Below are positions 8,149 to 16,725 of a stretch of DNA of 64,000 nt, piece after piece. Origin of the DNA: Marasmitruncus massiliensis. GTDB lineage: Bacteria; Bacillota; Clostridia; Oscillospirales; Ruminococcaceae. The stretch's first letter is position 1, and every line of letters begins with the position of its first letter. A program made the translations under genes and the position numbers. Location of the stretch: NCBI RefSeq assembly GCF_900186535.1, contig NZ_FYDE01000005.1, positions 1,526,895-1,590,894 of the forward strand. Direction: 5' to 3'. Under the pieces are notes generated by a model that made no database searches, was not told the DNA's origin, and saw nothing but the letters and a program-made list of their open reading frames with translations.

Positions 8149-8922
8149 TTGAAGCTTTTATTTTTTGGAGACGTGGTAGGCCAGTCGGGTTGTGAAAAGC
8201 TGCGCAGTGAGCTGCCCCGGCTGAAAAAGGATCTGGGTGCGGGGATTGTCATTGCGAACGGTGAAAATTCCGCGGAAGGGAATGGGATTACCCCTCACAG
8301 TGCCCGTTACCTGTTTGACAGCGGTGTCGATGTGATTACGACAGGGAACCATTCCCTGCGCCGGCGCGAGATTTATGAGGTTCTTGAGGAACAAAAGGGA
8401 GTTATCCGCCCCGCCAATTATCATCCGGAAGCGCCCGGCTCCGGCATCTATTTTTATGACCATCCGGCTTTTCCGCTCTGTGTCATCAACCTTCAGGGAA
8501 AAGTGTATATGGAGGGGACTTACCAAAATCCATTTGCCTGCGCGGATGAACTGCTGGCAACCATCAAGTGCCCCAATATTCTGGTTGACTTCCATGCGGA
8601 GGCAACCGCGGAAAAACTCGCGCTGGGACATTATCTGGATGGGCGTGTGTCCGCTGTGATCGGTACGCATACCCATGTGCAGACGGCCGATGAGAGGCTT
8701 CTTCCGAAAGGGACCGCCTACATAACGGATGTGGGAATGTGCGGCGGTCGGGATTCGGTTCTGGGTGTGGAAAAAGACAAGGCAATTGAACGGATGCGCA
8801 CAAATCTGCCGTGCCGTTTTTCCAATGATCCGGAAAACATTGAACTGAATGGGGTTTTGCTGGAGTTCGGCAAATCGGGTGGAAAGGTCGTCGCAGTGAC
8901 ACGAATCCGTACAGGACAATAA
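8149..8922 (+). CDS. ymdB: YmdB-family metallophosphoesterase (2',3'-cyclic nucleotide phosphodiesterase type)
   Basis: The protein matches the TIGR00282/YmdB family: FFGDVVG at the start, NGENSAEGNGIT, TGNHSL, RPANYHPE, VDFHAEATAEKLALG, GTHTHVQTAD and GTAYITDVGM. These are the two-metal binding residues of the calcineurin-like fold. B. subtilis YmdB hydrolyses cyclic nucleotide phosphates and affects biofilm and motility decisions; the same activity is likely here. I choose the TTG at 8149 because GGTGGTGA lies five bases upstream and the family usually begins at this MK-L-FFGD position; an ATG at 8134 is possible but has no ribosome site. Confidence 0.9.
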   Translation: MKLLFFGDVVGQSGCEKLRSELPRLKKDLGAGIVIANGENSAEGNGITPHSARYLFDSGVDVITTGNHSLRRREIYEVLEEQKGVIRPANYHPEAPGSGIYFYDHPAFPLCVINLQGKVYMEGTYQNPFACADELLATIKCPNILVDFHAEATAEKLALGHYLDGRVSAVIGTHTHVQTADERLLPKGTAYITDVGMCGGRDSVLGVEKDKAIERMRTNLPCRFSNDPENIELNGVLLEFGKSGGKVVAVTRIRTGQ

Positions 8923-8950
8923 AAGGCGGGATCAAAATCCCGTCTTTTTA
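8923..8950 (+). terminator. Terminator after ymdB
   Basis: AAGGCGGGAT and ATCCCGTCTT pair (one G-U) around CAAA and run into TTTTT. Confidence 0.8.
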
Positions 8951-8983
8951 CTGCCTGCCGAATCATTTGTTCATATTCTTTCG

Positions 8984-9012
8984 TTGAATTCACACTTTGA
9001 ATGGGGTATAAT
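8984..9012 (+). promoter_or_regulatory. Promoter of the family 5 binding lipoprotein
   Basis: TTGAAT (8984-8989) and TATAAT (9007-9012) are 17 bases apart. The -10 box lies inside the left arm of a palindromic element. Confidence 0.6.
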
Positions 9013-9034
9013 AACCGCAACGCGGTTTATAATG
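9005..9034. repeat. Imperfect palindrome, copy A of a GGTATAATAACC element
   Basis: GGTATAATAACC, seven bases, then GGTTTATAATGC. It resembles the better palindromes at 9045-9075 and 51431-51462 and covers the probable -10 box. Confidence 0.5.
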
Positions 9035-9044
9035 CTGCGGATAT

Positions 9045-9075
9045 GGTATCATAGCCGCAAAGTGGTTATGATACC
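9045..9075. repeat. Palindromic element, copy B
   Basis: GGTATCATAGCC and GGTTATGATACC pair over 12 bases (one G-T) around a seven-base centre, followed by GATGATAGCCA. Nearly the same arms and trailing bases recur at 51431-51475. Confidence 0.65.
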
Positions 9076-9122
9076 GATGATAGCCATCATAAACAAATCA
9101 TTGATAATGCTGGAGATTCAGG

Positions 9123-10652
9123 ATGAAACGCAAACTTTGTGCGCTGGTATTGGCTTTTTCGGCAGCTTTTTCGGGCTGCAGCTCTGTAAATATTGATGAC
9201 CAGCAATTTGATATTCTTCAGCCGGTTGTTTCTTCCGAGCCCGAGTCTGAAAAGCCGTCCGTACAGCCCATCCATGAAGTAAAACTGGGATATACGGCAG
9301 GCGATTCCCTCAATCCTTACCGGATGACGACTCAGATCAACCGGGAACTGGTTCCGCTGCTCTATGACAGCCTGATGCGCCCCGACAAAACTTACCGCCC
9401 TGAAAACCAGCTGGCAACGGAAGTTTTGGTCGAGGGAGCTGTCTGTGTGGTGAAATTCCGGAAGGATGCCAAATTTTCCGATGGTACGATGCTCACGGGC
9501 GCGGATATTGTCTATTCCATCAATACGGCGGCTTCTTCCGATACCAATTGGAAAACGACCCTGCAAAATGTAGCGTCGGCATCGGTGAATGCGGACGGCG
9601 ATGTGGTCATTCAATTAAAACAGCCTGACCTGGATTTTCCCGCGCTGCTGTCTTTCCCGATCATTAAAGACGGCACTAAGGACATGGATTATCCGATCGG
9701 AATCAGTAAATATTTTGTGGGGGGCGCGTGGCTGAACGGCGTGACACTCACCGCCAACCCGCTTTATTATCAGGCGGGAGGCAATATCCAGAAAATCACA
9801 CTGGTCAGCATGGCAGATCCGGACGCGCAGCAGTTCAGCCTGAAAAGCGGAGATATCGACATGGTCTATTCGGACCTCAGCGGCTCCGAAACAGCAGCCA
9901 TGTCCACCTCGAATATTCCAGTGACGCTCAACCGGCTGGTTTATATCGGGCTCAACGGCAACCACGGCCTGCTTCAGAAAGCGGAATTCCGGAAAGCGCT
10001 GTCTACCGCGCTTAACCGCGATGAACTGGTTGCCAAAGCATATGTGACGCGCGCGCGGGCTTCCATGTATCCGTTTAATCCGGAGTTTTACAGGCTGGAT
10101 GGGATGGAGCTTTCCGCCCCCAGAAATCTGACGGAGGCAGACGCGCTTTTGGACGGGATTGGGCTGACGGAGAGGGACGGAAACGGATTCCGCACACTCT
10201 ATCAGTCGCCGGTGACGCTGACGCTGCTGGTAAACAGCGACAATGCCTGCCGCAATGCCGCGGCTTCTCTGATTACGGAACAGCTGTCGCAGATCGGCAT
10301 CCGGGTGATCGTATCCGCCCAGTCGTTTTCCCAGTACGAACAGTCCATCGCGTCCGGGAATTATGACCTTTATCTTGGGGAAGTCCGGCTGATGGATAAT
10401 ATGGACTTTTCGCTGCTTCTGAACGGCGGCAGCCTTGGCTACGCCGTCCCATACAGTCAGGAGGTAGCCGATTTATATAAGCTGTATAAAGAAACAGGCG
10501 CCGGTATCCAGTCGCTCTGCGATACATTTTATAACCAGTCGCCATTCATTCCGGTGGCGTTCCGGCAGGGAGTGATCTCGTTTAACCGTGAATTTCAGGC
10601 GGAAATAGTTGCAACCGAACAGGATATTTTTTATAATATAATGGAATGGTAG
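9123..10652 (+). CDS. Extracellular solute-binding lipoprotein, family 5 (peptide/nickel type)
   Basis: The 509-residue protein has a lipoprotein signal ending FSGC (Cys19) and an SBP_bac_5 fold: LGYTAGDSLNPYRM near the N-terminus, YDSLMRPDKTYRP, FRKDAKFSDGTMLTGADIVYSI, and KALSTALNRDEL in the second half. Members bind oligopeptides, nickel chelates or other solutes for DppBCDF-type importers. No permease or ATPase gene is adjacent, so it is an orphan receptor or serves a distant importer. Its ATG follows GGAGATTCAGG. The upstream region holds two palindromes. The ligand cannot be told from sequence. Confidence 0.88.
   Translation: MKRKLCALVLAFSAAFSGCSSVNIDDQQFDILQPVVSSEPESEKPSVQPIHEVKLGYTAGDSLNPYRMTTQINRELVPLLYDSLMRPDKTYRPENQLATEVLVEGAVCVVKFRKDAKFSDGTMLTGADIVYSINTAASSDTNWKTTLQNVASASVNADGDVVIQLKQPDLDFPALLSFPIIKDGTKDMDYPIGISKYFVGGAWLNGVTLTANPLYYQAGGNIQKITLVSMADPDAQQFSLKSGDIDMVYSDLSGSETAAMSTSNIPVTLNRLVYIGLNGNHGLLQKAEFRKALSTALNRDELVAKAYVTRARASMYPFNPEFYRLDGMELSAPRNLTEADALLDGIGLTERDGNGFRTLYQSPVTLTLLVNSDNACRNAAASLITEQLSQIGIRVIVSAQSFSQYEQSIASGNYDLYLGEVRLMDNMDFSLLLNGGSLGYAVPYSQEVADLYKLYKETGAGIQSLCDTFYNQSPFIPVAFRQGVISFNREFQAEIVATEQDIFYNIMEW
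10609..10637 (+). promoter_or_regulatory. Promoter of the asp23-fakA operon, inside the preceding gene
   Basis: TTGCAA (10609-10614) and TATAAT (10632-10637) are 17 bases apart and lie within the last codons of the upstream lipoprotein gene. Confidence 0.65.
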
Positions 10653-10698
10653 AAATGACTGCGCTTCATACAGTTCGTGATATAAGGAGGTTTTTGTT

Positions 10699-11055
10699 TT
10701 GATCAGCGTGGAAAACCAATATGGAACCATAGAAATTTCGCAGGAATATTTTGCAAAGCTGGTTGGCAAGGCGGCATCCGAATGCTTTGGTGTCGCGGGC
10801 ATGGTGAATTCGCCGGCTCAGGGAATCCGCGCTGCCGTTTCGGGCAGGGACGCCATCGACAAAGGTGTGCGGGTGCGCACTTCCGGCGGTGGATTAGTGA
10901 TCGACCTGCATATCGTAGTGGTTTACGGCATGAATATCTCTGTGATTGTGAAAAGTATTGTGAATAAGGTGCGCTATACGGTGGAACAATCCACCAACCT
11001 TGATGTCGCAAAGGTGAACGTGTTTGTGGATTCCATGAAGACGGAAAACGAATAG
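10699..11055 (+). CDS. Asp23/Gls24-family protein
   Basis: The 118-residue protein is an Asp23/Gls24 (YloU-like) domain from end to end: GTIEISQEYFAKLVGKAASECFGVAGM, then a central GGLVIDLHIVVVYGMNI strand region and VNVFVDSM at the end. These proteins are linked to cell-envelope stress in staphylococci, but the molecular role is not settled. The start is a TTG with AAGGAGG eight bases upstream. It sits directly before a DAK2-domain gene exactly as yloU-yloV do in Bacillus, which supports orthology. Confidence 0.92.
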   Translation: MISVENQYGTIEISQEYFAKLVGKAASECFGVAGMVNSPAQGIRAAVSGRDAIDKGVRVRTSGGGLVIDLHIVVVYGMNISVIVKSIVNKVRYTVEQSTNLDVAKVNVFVDSMKTENE

Positions 11056-11089
11056 AGGACAAAACTGTAAGTATGGGGGTCAAAACATC

Positions 11090-12748
11090 GTGATAACAGG
11101 TAAAATGCTCAAGGATGCATTTATTTCCGGAGCTAACAATATAACCAACCAACGCCAGCGCGTGGACGCGCTGAATGTGTTTCCTGTTCCGGACGGCGAT
11201 ACCGGAACGAACATGTCTATGTCAGCTTCCGCGGCAAAGCGGGAGCTGATGCGCGTCCCGGACGATGCACCCGTTTCCCGGGCTGCTGATGTCTGCGCCG
11301 CCGCACTGCTTCGCGGCGCGCGCGGCAATTCCGGGGTCATTCTTTCTCTGCTGTTCCGCGGCTTTTCCCGCGGGCTGAAAAATCTGGAGGAGGCGGGCGC
11401 CGAGCACCTGGTAATTGCTCTGGAAAACGGAGTGGATTCCGCCTATAAAGCGGTGATGAAGCCCACGGAGGGAACGATCCTCACCGTTGCGCGTGTCGCC
11501 GCGGAAACGGCGAGGGAAGCGCTCAATGCTTCCATGTCCCCGCAGGAAATCTGGTCTGTTATCGTTGATGCCGCGCAAAAAGCGCTGAATGAGACCCCCG
11601 AAATGCTGCCCGTTTTGAAAAAAGCCGGTGTTGTGGATGCCGGCGGACAGGGACTTCTGGTGATTTTTGAAGGGATGAAGCGGGTTTTCGACGGAAAAGA
11701 CGCAGTCCTCCTCGATGAGGAAGAATCCAAACAGTCCTCCTCGATCTATCCGGACCGCAACGCGGCCGGGGAATATGAGGGCGAGATCACCTTTACCTAT
11801 TGCACCGAGTTTATTATCCTGAAAAAGGAAACAGAAGCGGACCCCCAGCCGCTGCGCACCTACCTGGAATCGATCGGCGACTGTGTGGTGGTCGTGGATG
11901 ACGATGAAATTATCAAATGCCATGTGCATACAGACAATCCCGGGAATGCCCTCCAAAAAGCGTTGGAATACGGTATGCTGACCAATATGAAAATTGAGAA
12001 TATGCGTGAACAGCACGCGAACCAGAAAGCCAGCGTGGTGGAGCCTGTCACCGATCAGGCTTTTGCCTATGCCATGGTGGACCCGTCCCGCACGTTCGGG
12101 TTCGTGGCGGTCGCGGCCGGCAACGGGGTTCAGCAGTTGTTTCACGATCTGGGTGTTGACAACATCGTCAGCGGCGGCCAAACCATGAATCCGTCCACCG
12201 ATGACATCCTTTCCGCTGTGCACGCGACCCCCGCAAAGACGGTCTTTGTGCTGCCGAATAATAAGAACATCATCATGGCGGCGGAGCAGGCGGCTAAGCT
12301 GGCCGACCGCAATGTGGTTGTGCTGCCTACCCGCACGATTCCGCAGGGCCTTGCCGCAATGCTGGTATTTGATCATGACGCCGATGCGACGGAAAATATG
12401 ATTGCGATGCAGAAAGCGTTTGAGCGTGTGGGGACCGGCCAGATTACCTATGCCGCCCGTGACAGCGAATTTGACGGGCATAAAATCAAAGAGGGTGAAT
12501 TGCTGGCTCTTGAAAACGGCAAAATAGCGTTTACAGAGCGCGATCTGTCAAAAGCGGTTATCAGACTTACAAAATTGCTGGCACGTAAGGACAGCAGCTT
12601 CATCACCCTGCTTTACGGTGAGGATGTCTCCAGCGAAACTGCCGAGGAAATCCGGAAGGCGGTTGCTGCGAAACTGCCGGAGAACGTGGAAGTTGCTCTG
12701 ATTAACGGCGGTCAGCCTGTCTATTATTTTATGATTTCTGTTGAATAA
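11090..12748 (+). CDS. DAK2-domain kinase, FakA/YloV type
   Basis: The 552-residue protein begins with a DhaK-L/DAK2 kinase domain (NVFPVPDGDTGTNMS near residues 28-42, the Asp residues binding Mg-ATP, and RGARGNSGVILS near 80), followed by a middle domain with the ITFTYCTEFII segment and a C-terminal DegV-like part. FakA phosphorylates fatty acids held by FakB (DegV) proteins so exogenous fatty acids can enter phospholipid synthesis. The GTG start has GGGGG upstream. No fakB is visible nearby. The call rests on domain order and the yloU-yloV gene order. Confidence 0.9.
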   Translation: MITGKMLKDAFISGANNITNQRQRVDALNVFPVPDGDTGTNMSMSASAAKRELMRVPDDAPVSRAADVCAAALLRGARGNSGVILSLLFRGFSRGLKNLEEAGAEHLVIALENGVDSAYKAVMKPTEGTILTVARVAAETAREALNASMSPQEIWSVIVDAAQKALNETPEMLPVLKKAGVVDAGGQGLLVIFEGMKRVFDGKDAVLLDEEESKQSSSIYPDRNAAGEYEGEITFTYCTEFIILKKETEADPQPLRTYLESIGDCVVVVDDDEIIKCHVHTDNPGNALQKALEYGMLTNMKIENMREQHANQKASVVEPVTDQAFAYAMVDPSRTFGFVAVAAGNGVQQLFHDLGVDNIVSGGQTMNPSTDDILSAVHATPAKTVFVLPNNKNIIMAAEQAAKLADRNVVVLPTRTIPQGLAAMLVFDHDADATENMIAMQKAFERVGTGQITYAARDSEFDGHKIKEGELLALENGKIAFTERDLSKAVIRLTKLLARKDSSFITLLYGEDVSSETAEEIRKAVAAKLPENVEVALINGGQPVYYFMISVE

Positions 12749-12770
12749 CCCAACGATAAGAAGGGAAACC

Positions 12771-13349
12771 ATGCTCCAATCTAAAACCGGACAGCTTGTT
12801 GCTGCGGCAATTATGACGCTGCTTTCAGCTGTCCTGGCACAATTATCTAAAAATTTGCCGGTCACCCCGGTTCCGCTTTCAGCCGTTCTGGCGGCGGTCT
12901 TTCTGGCGGGGGCTGTACTGAATCGTAAGTCCGCGCTGCTTTCCCAGGCGGTTTATGTGGCGCTCGGGCTTTTGGGAGCACCGGTGTTTCCGGGGCTTAC
13001 CGGGGGGATTCATGCCCTTGCGGGCCCGACGGGCGGGTTCCTGATCTCCTATCCCCTTGTTGCGGTGCTTGTTGCCTGTATGACGGAAAAATGGGGAAGA
13101 GGATTCTTCAAATATGTCCTCTTTATGGCGCTTTCGCTGCCCGTCTGTTATGTGATCGGCACAGCGCAGTTGCTGACAATCACCAGAGCGGGCTTGCAGA
13201 ACGGGCTGGATATGGCGGTTAAGCCGTTCCTGCTGCCTGATTTGGCTATGTGCGCGGCTGCCGCGGCCGTCGCGGCTGCGGCGGACCGCGTGTTCGGCAG
13301 GATAGCCGCTTCGAAAGGCGCGAAAAGAGTTGACAACCGGCCGGCGTAA
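12771..13349 (+). CDS. bioY: Biotin transporter BioY (ECF S component)
   Basis: The 192-residue protein is a six-helix membrane protein with the BioY signatures VPLSAVLAAVFLAGA, ALGLLGAPVFPGLTGG and GPTGGFLISYP. It captures biotin and works with the shared ECF transporter module (EcfAA'T), which is not in the window. The start at 12771 follows AGAAGGG; an in-frame GTG-type extension to 12741 would overlap the previous gene. It lies 22 bases after the DAK2 gene and is probably cotranscribed with it. No BirA box is evident upstream. The promoter of alaS overlaps its last codons. Confidence 0.93.
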   Translation: MLQSKTGQLVAAAIMTLLSAVLAQLSKNLPVTPVPLSAVLAAVFLAGAVLNRKSALLSQAVYVALGLLGAPVFPGLTGGIHALAGPTGGFLISYPLVAVLVACMTEKWGRGFFKYVLFMALSLPVCYVIGTAQLLTITRAGLQNGLDMAVKPFLLPDLAMCAAAAAVAAAADRVFGRIAASKGAKRVDNRPA

Positions 13350-13358
13350 GTATATACT
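13330..13358 (+). promoter_or_regulatory. Promoter of the alaS T-box leader
   Basis: TTGACA (13330-13335) and TATACT (13353-13358) are 17 bases apart, overlapping the end of bioY. Confidence 0.75.
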
Positions 13359-13364
13359 ACTAAA

Positions 13365-13605
13365 AGATATGGCGTTGATGGGGAAAATTGCTGAAACACA
13401 GCACAGAGAGGCGCATACCGGTGAGAGTGTGCCAAAAAACGCAAAAGCCGCCCCTGAGCTTCCGGTGAAGAGCCGGACGTGGTGTGAGCGTTAATCCTTT
13501 CGAGTGGCGCAATTTACTGCGCAATTTGGGTGGTACCACGGAATGTGTCATGTACGCTTTTCGTCCCAATTTTTTTGGGATGGAAGGCTTTTTTTATTTT
13601 TGTAT
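13365..13605 (+). promoter_or_regulatory. T-box riboswitch leader of alaS
   Basis: The 240-base leader has the T-box hallmarks: GATGGGGAA near the 5' end, AGAGAG in stem I (about 13405-13410), and the conserved GGGTGGTACCACGG at 13528-13541 that pairs with the tRNA acceptor end. It ends with a CGTCCCA/TGGGATG hairpin and a T-run. Uncharged tRNA-Ala should favour the antiterminator. I could not place the Ala specifier codon with confidence. Confidence 0.9.
13562..13602 (+). terminator. T-box terminator before alaS
   Basis: CGTCCCAA and TTGGGATG pair around a T-rich loop, followed by GAAGGC and TTTTTTTATTTTT. It competes with the T-box antiterminator. Confidence 0.75.
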
Positions 13606-13628
13606 CATTTAAAGGAGCGATCAATTAG

Positions 13629-16268
13629 ATGGAATGGACAGGACTTAACGAACTGCGTGAAAAGTTCCTCAGCTTTTATGAGAGTAAGGAGCACCTTCGC
13701 CTTCCGAGTTTTCCTCTGGTTCCGCATAACGATGCCAGCCTGCTGCTGATCAATTCCGGTATGGCGCCGATGAAAAAGTGGTTTCTCGGTCTGGAAACCC
13801 CGCCGAGAAAGCGTGTGACAACCTGTCAGAAGTGCATCCGCACCCCTGACATTGAAAATGTCGGCAAGACTGCGCGCCACGGAACCTATTTCGAAATGCT
13901 CGGCAACTTTTCGTTCGGTGATTATTTTAAGCATGAGGCCACCGCATGGGCGTGGGAATTTATCACCAAGGTGCTGGAGCTGCCGGTAGACCGCCTGTGG
14001 GTATCCGTCTATGAGGACGACGACGAAGCGGTCGAAATCTGGACGAAGGAAGTCGGCGTCGACCCCACGCACATTGTGCGGATGGGTAAGGAGGACAACT
14101 TCTGGGAAATCGGCTCCGGCCCCTGCGGCCCCTGCTCCGAAATCTATTTTGACCGCGGCGAGAAATACGGATGCGGAAGCCCCACCTGCGGCGTGGGATG
14201 CGACTGCGACCGCTATATTGAGTTCTGGAACCTTGTGTTCTCCCAGTTCAATGGCGATGGGGAAGGCAACTATGAGCGTATGGCGCATCCGAATATTGAC
14301 ACCGGAATGGGCCTTGAGCGCCTTGCCTGCATTATGCAGGACGTGGACAACCTGTTTGAAGTGGATACGGTGCAGAACATCATGCGCCACATTTCTAAAA
14401 TCGCGGGCGTTGCCTACCATGATGACGTCAAAAAGGACGTCTCCCTGCGCGTCATTACCGACCACATCCGCTCCACCACCTTCATGGTCGGGGACGGCAT
14501 TCTGCCGCAGAATGAAGGCAGGGGCTATGTCCTGCGCCGTTTGCTGCGCCGTGCCGCCCGCCATGGGCGTCTGCTCGGCATCAACGAGCCGTTCCTCTAT
14601 AAAGTCTGCGAAACCGTGATTCAGGAGAACGCGGCCGCGTATCCAAATCTCGTTGAAAATAAGGATTATATCATTAAAGTCATCAAAGTCGAAGAGGAAC
14701 GCTTTGCACGTACGATTGACCAGGGGCTTGGGCTGCTGAACGCCATGATTGAGAAAATTGAGGGGCAGGACGGGCAGAAAGTCATGAGCGGCGCGGACGC
14801 GTTTAAGCTCTACGATACGTTCGGCTTCCCGGTGGACCTCATCCGTGAAATTCTGGAAGAGCATAAGATCGTGCTGGATGAACAGGAATTTACGAACTAT
14901 ATGAACGAGCAGAAGCGGCGCGCCCGTGAAGCGCGTGCCGCAATGGGCGACTTGGGATGGAAAGAGGATGTCCTCTCCGACATCAAGGAAAAAGGACGCT
15001 TTGTGGGGTATACGGATTCCGAAGCCGAAGCAAAAATTGTGGCAATCGTAAAGGATAATCAGCGGGTGGATATGCTGGCCGACGGCGAGATGGGCGAAGT
15101 TGTGCTCGATCGCACCCCGTTTTACGCGGAAAGCGGCGGTCAGGCCGGTGACGCCGGTACGATCACCGCGGGAGGAAGCGCTTTTGCGGTCTACGACTGC
15201 AAAAAGTCCCAGACCGGTCATTTTGTCCATGTCGGCGAGCTGACGGTTGGTACGCTCAGCGTGGGCGACATCGTCACGGCGGCAATCAATACCGACCGCC
15301 GCCGCGATATCATGCGCAACCATACCTCCTGCCATCTGCTTCAGGCGGCGCTGCGAACAGTGCTTGGCGAACATGTCCATCAGGCGGGCGCGTTTTATGA
15401 CGACAGCATCTGCCGCTTCGATTTTAGCCATTTCAGTGCGGTGACGGCTGAAGAGCTGGAAAAGGTCGAGGAGCTTGTTAACCGCATGATTCTGTCCGCG
15501 ATTGACGTCTCCGTCCACGAAATGCCGATTGAGGAAGCCAAGAAGCTCGGTGCGATGGCGCTGTTCGGTGAGAAATACGGCGACACTGTTCGCGTATGCA
15601 ACGTTGAGGGCGAATCCATTGAATTCTGCGGCGGAACCCATCTGGATAATACCGCCAAGGTCGGCCTGTTTAAAATTGTGAAAGAGTCCTCGGTTGCGGC
15701 GGGTGTACGCCGTATTGAGGCTGTGACAGGCAAAAACGTACTCCGCTATCTGCGTGAGCAGGAAGCGCTGATGAACGAGACCGCCGTCGCGCTGAAAGTC
15801 GGAAATCCCTTGGAGCTGCCCGCGAAGGCGGCCTCCATGACCGGAGAATTGAAAGAATTGCAGCACGCGCTGGAAGCTGCGGAAAATAAGCTGGCGGAGA
15901 GCCGGATGAGCGGTATGTTTGAAAACGCGCGGGAAGTGAACGGCGTGAAGGTCGCCTCCCTCGCTGTCGGCGGCGTGAAACCGGAAGCCCTGCGCTTTAT
16001 GGGCGACCGCGCGAAGGACAGCCATCCCGACTCCGTCTGTGTCTTCACCGCCGCCGGCGACGGAAAAACGTCGATTCTCGTTTCCTGCGGAAAAGAAGCG
16101 GTTGCCAAAGGCGCACATGCAGGAAAGATCGTAAAAGAGCTGACCGCGCTTTGCGGCGGAAGTGGCGGCGGACGTCCGGACAATGCGATGGGCGGCTGCA
16201 CCGAACCGGCGAAACTGGGCGGCGCGCTGGCAAAGCTGCCGGAAATCGTTGCAAATTATGTGAAATAG
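13629..16268 (+). CDS. alaS: Alanine--tRNA ligase
   Basis: The 879-residue enzyme charges tRNA-Ala. It has the class II catalytic domain (RLPSFPLVPHNDASLL near residue 25, TTCQKCIRTPDIENVG near 65, GTYFEMLGNFSFGDYFK near 80), the tRNA-recognition helices, the editing domain with HTSCH at 565-569 and the zinc/editing motif CGGTH at 667-671, and a C-terminal DHHA1 domain ending in GGSGGGRPD and AMGG. All key residues are present and the length is normal. AAAGGAGC precedes the ATG. Expression is governed by the T-box leader. Confidence 0.98.
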   Translation: MEWTGLNELREKFLSFYESKEHLRLPSFPLVPHNDASLLLINSGMAPMKKWFLGLETPPRKRVTTCQKCIRTPDIENVGKTARHGTYFEMLGNFSFGDYFKHEATAWAWEFITKVLELPVDRLWVSVYEDDDEAVEIWTKEVGVDPTHIVRMGKEDNFWEIGSGPCGPCSEIYFDRGEKYGCGSPTCGVGCDCDRYIEFWNLVFSQFNGDGEGNYERMAHPNIDTGMGLERLACIMQDVDNLFEVDTVQNIMRHISKIAGVAYHDDVKKDVSLRVITDHIRSTTFMVGDGILPQNEGRGYVLRRLLRRAARHGRLLGINEPFLYKVCETVIQENAAAYPNLVENKDYIIKVIKVEEERFARTIDQGLGLLNAMIEKIEGQDGQKVMSGADAFKLYDTFGFPVDLIREILEEHKIVLDEQEFTNYMNEQKRRAREARAAMGDLGWKEDVLSDIKEKGRFVGYTDSEAEAKIVAIVKDNQRVDMLADGEMGEVVLDRTPFYAESGGQAGDAGTITAGGSAFAVYDCKKSQTGHFVHVGELTVGTLSVGDIVTAAINTDRRRDIMRNHTSCHLLQAALRTVLGEHVHQAGAFYDDSICRFDFSHFSAVTAEELEKVEELVNRMILSAIDVSVHEMPIEEAKKLGAMALFGEKYGDTVRVCNVEGESIEFCGGTHLDNTAKVGLFKIVKESSVAAGVRRIEAVTGKNVLRYLREQEALMNETAVALKVGNPLELPAKAASMTGELKELQHALEAAENKLAESRMSGMFENAREVNGVKVASLAVGGVKPEALRFMGDRAKDSHPDSVCVFTAAGDGKTSILVSCGKEAVAKGAHAGKIVKELTALCGGSGGGRPDNAMGGCTEPAKLGGALAKLPEIVANYVK

Positions 16269-16312
16269 ACAGGGAAACCTGCCGGATATTTTTGTGGAAA
16301 GGGGGAAATAAC

Positions 16313-16654
16313 ATGGAGGACTGCCTTTTCTGTAAAATTGCTGCCGGAGAGATTCCGAGCAAGAAGATCTACGAGGACGACAGGGTGGTGGCATTTTACG
16401 ACATTGACCCGCAGGCCCCGGTTCACTTTCTGGTAATCCCGCGCGAGCATATTTCCGGCGCGGACAGGATCACCGAGGAGAACAGCGCGATTGTGGGCCA
16501 TATCTTCGCCGTCATTGCGAAGATTACCAAAGACCTTGGCTGCGGCGATGATTTCCGCGTGGTGAATAACTGCGGGGAACTGGCCGGGCAGACGGTAAAG
16601 CATCTGCATTTCCATGTGCTCGCGAAACGCAGCCTGGCGTGGCCTCCCGGCTGA
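16313..16654 (+). CDS. HIT-family nucleotide-binding protein (HinT type)
   Basis: The 113-residue protein carries the histidine triad HLHFHV at 97-102 (His97, His99, His101) and the N-terminal CLFCKIAAGEIP segment typical of HinT-like proteins. The family hydrolyses aminoacyl-AMP and purine phosphoramidates, and its position right after alaS fits a role in removing aminoacyl adenylates (inference). The start at 16313 follows GGGGGAAATAAC. The gene is 44 bases after alaS and probably in the same transcript. Confidence 0.95.
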   Translation: MEDCLFCKIAAGEIPSKKIYEDDRVVAFYDIDPQAPVHFLVIPREHISGADRITEENSAIVGHIFAVIAKITKDLGCGDDFRVVNNCGELAGQTVKHLHFHVLAKRSLAWPPG

Positions 16655-16664
16655 CCGGATTCCC

Positions 16665-16705
16665 AAGGCGGCACGCCGATGCGGTGTGCCGCCTTTCTGC
16701 ATTTT
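16665..16705 (+). terminator. Terminator-like hairpin after the HIT gene
   Basis: AGGCGGCAC and TGTGCCGCCT form the stem, followed by TTCTGCATTTT. The U-tract is interrupted, so termination is likely partial. Confidence 0.65.
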
Positions 16706-16725
16706 AAACAGGCAAGGAGAACCCT

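Noticed and set aside
11222-12481. A 419-codon minus-strand frame opposite the DAK2 gene
   Set aside because: Same reason: G+C-rich codon shadow of a real gene with no ribosome site or recognisable domain.
13605-16394. A 929-codon open frame on the minus strand opposite alaS
   Set aside because: It is the antisense shadow of alaS. Its product has no domain pattern, no ribosome site fits, and the opposite frame is a complete, conserved enzyme.
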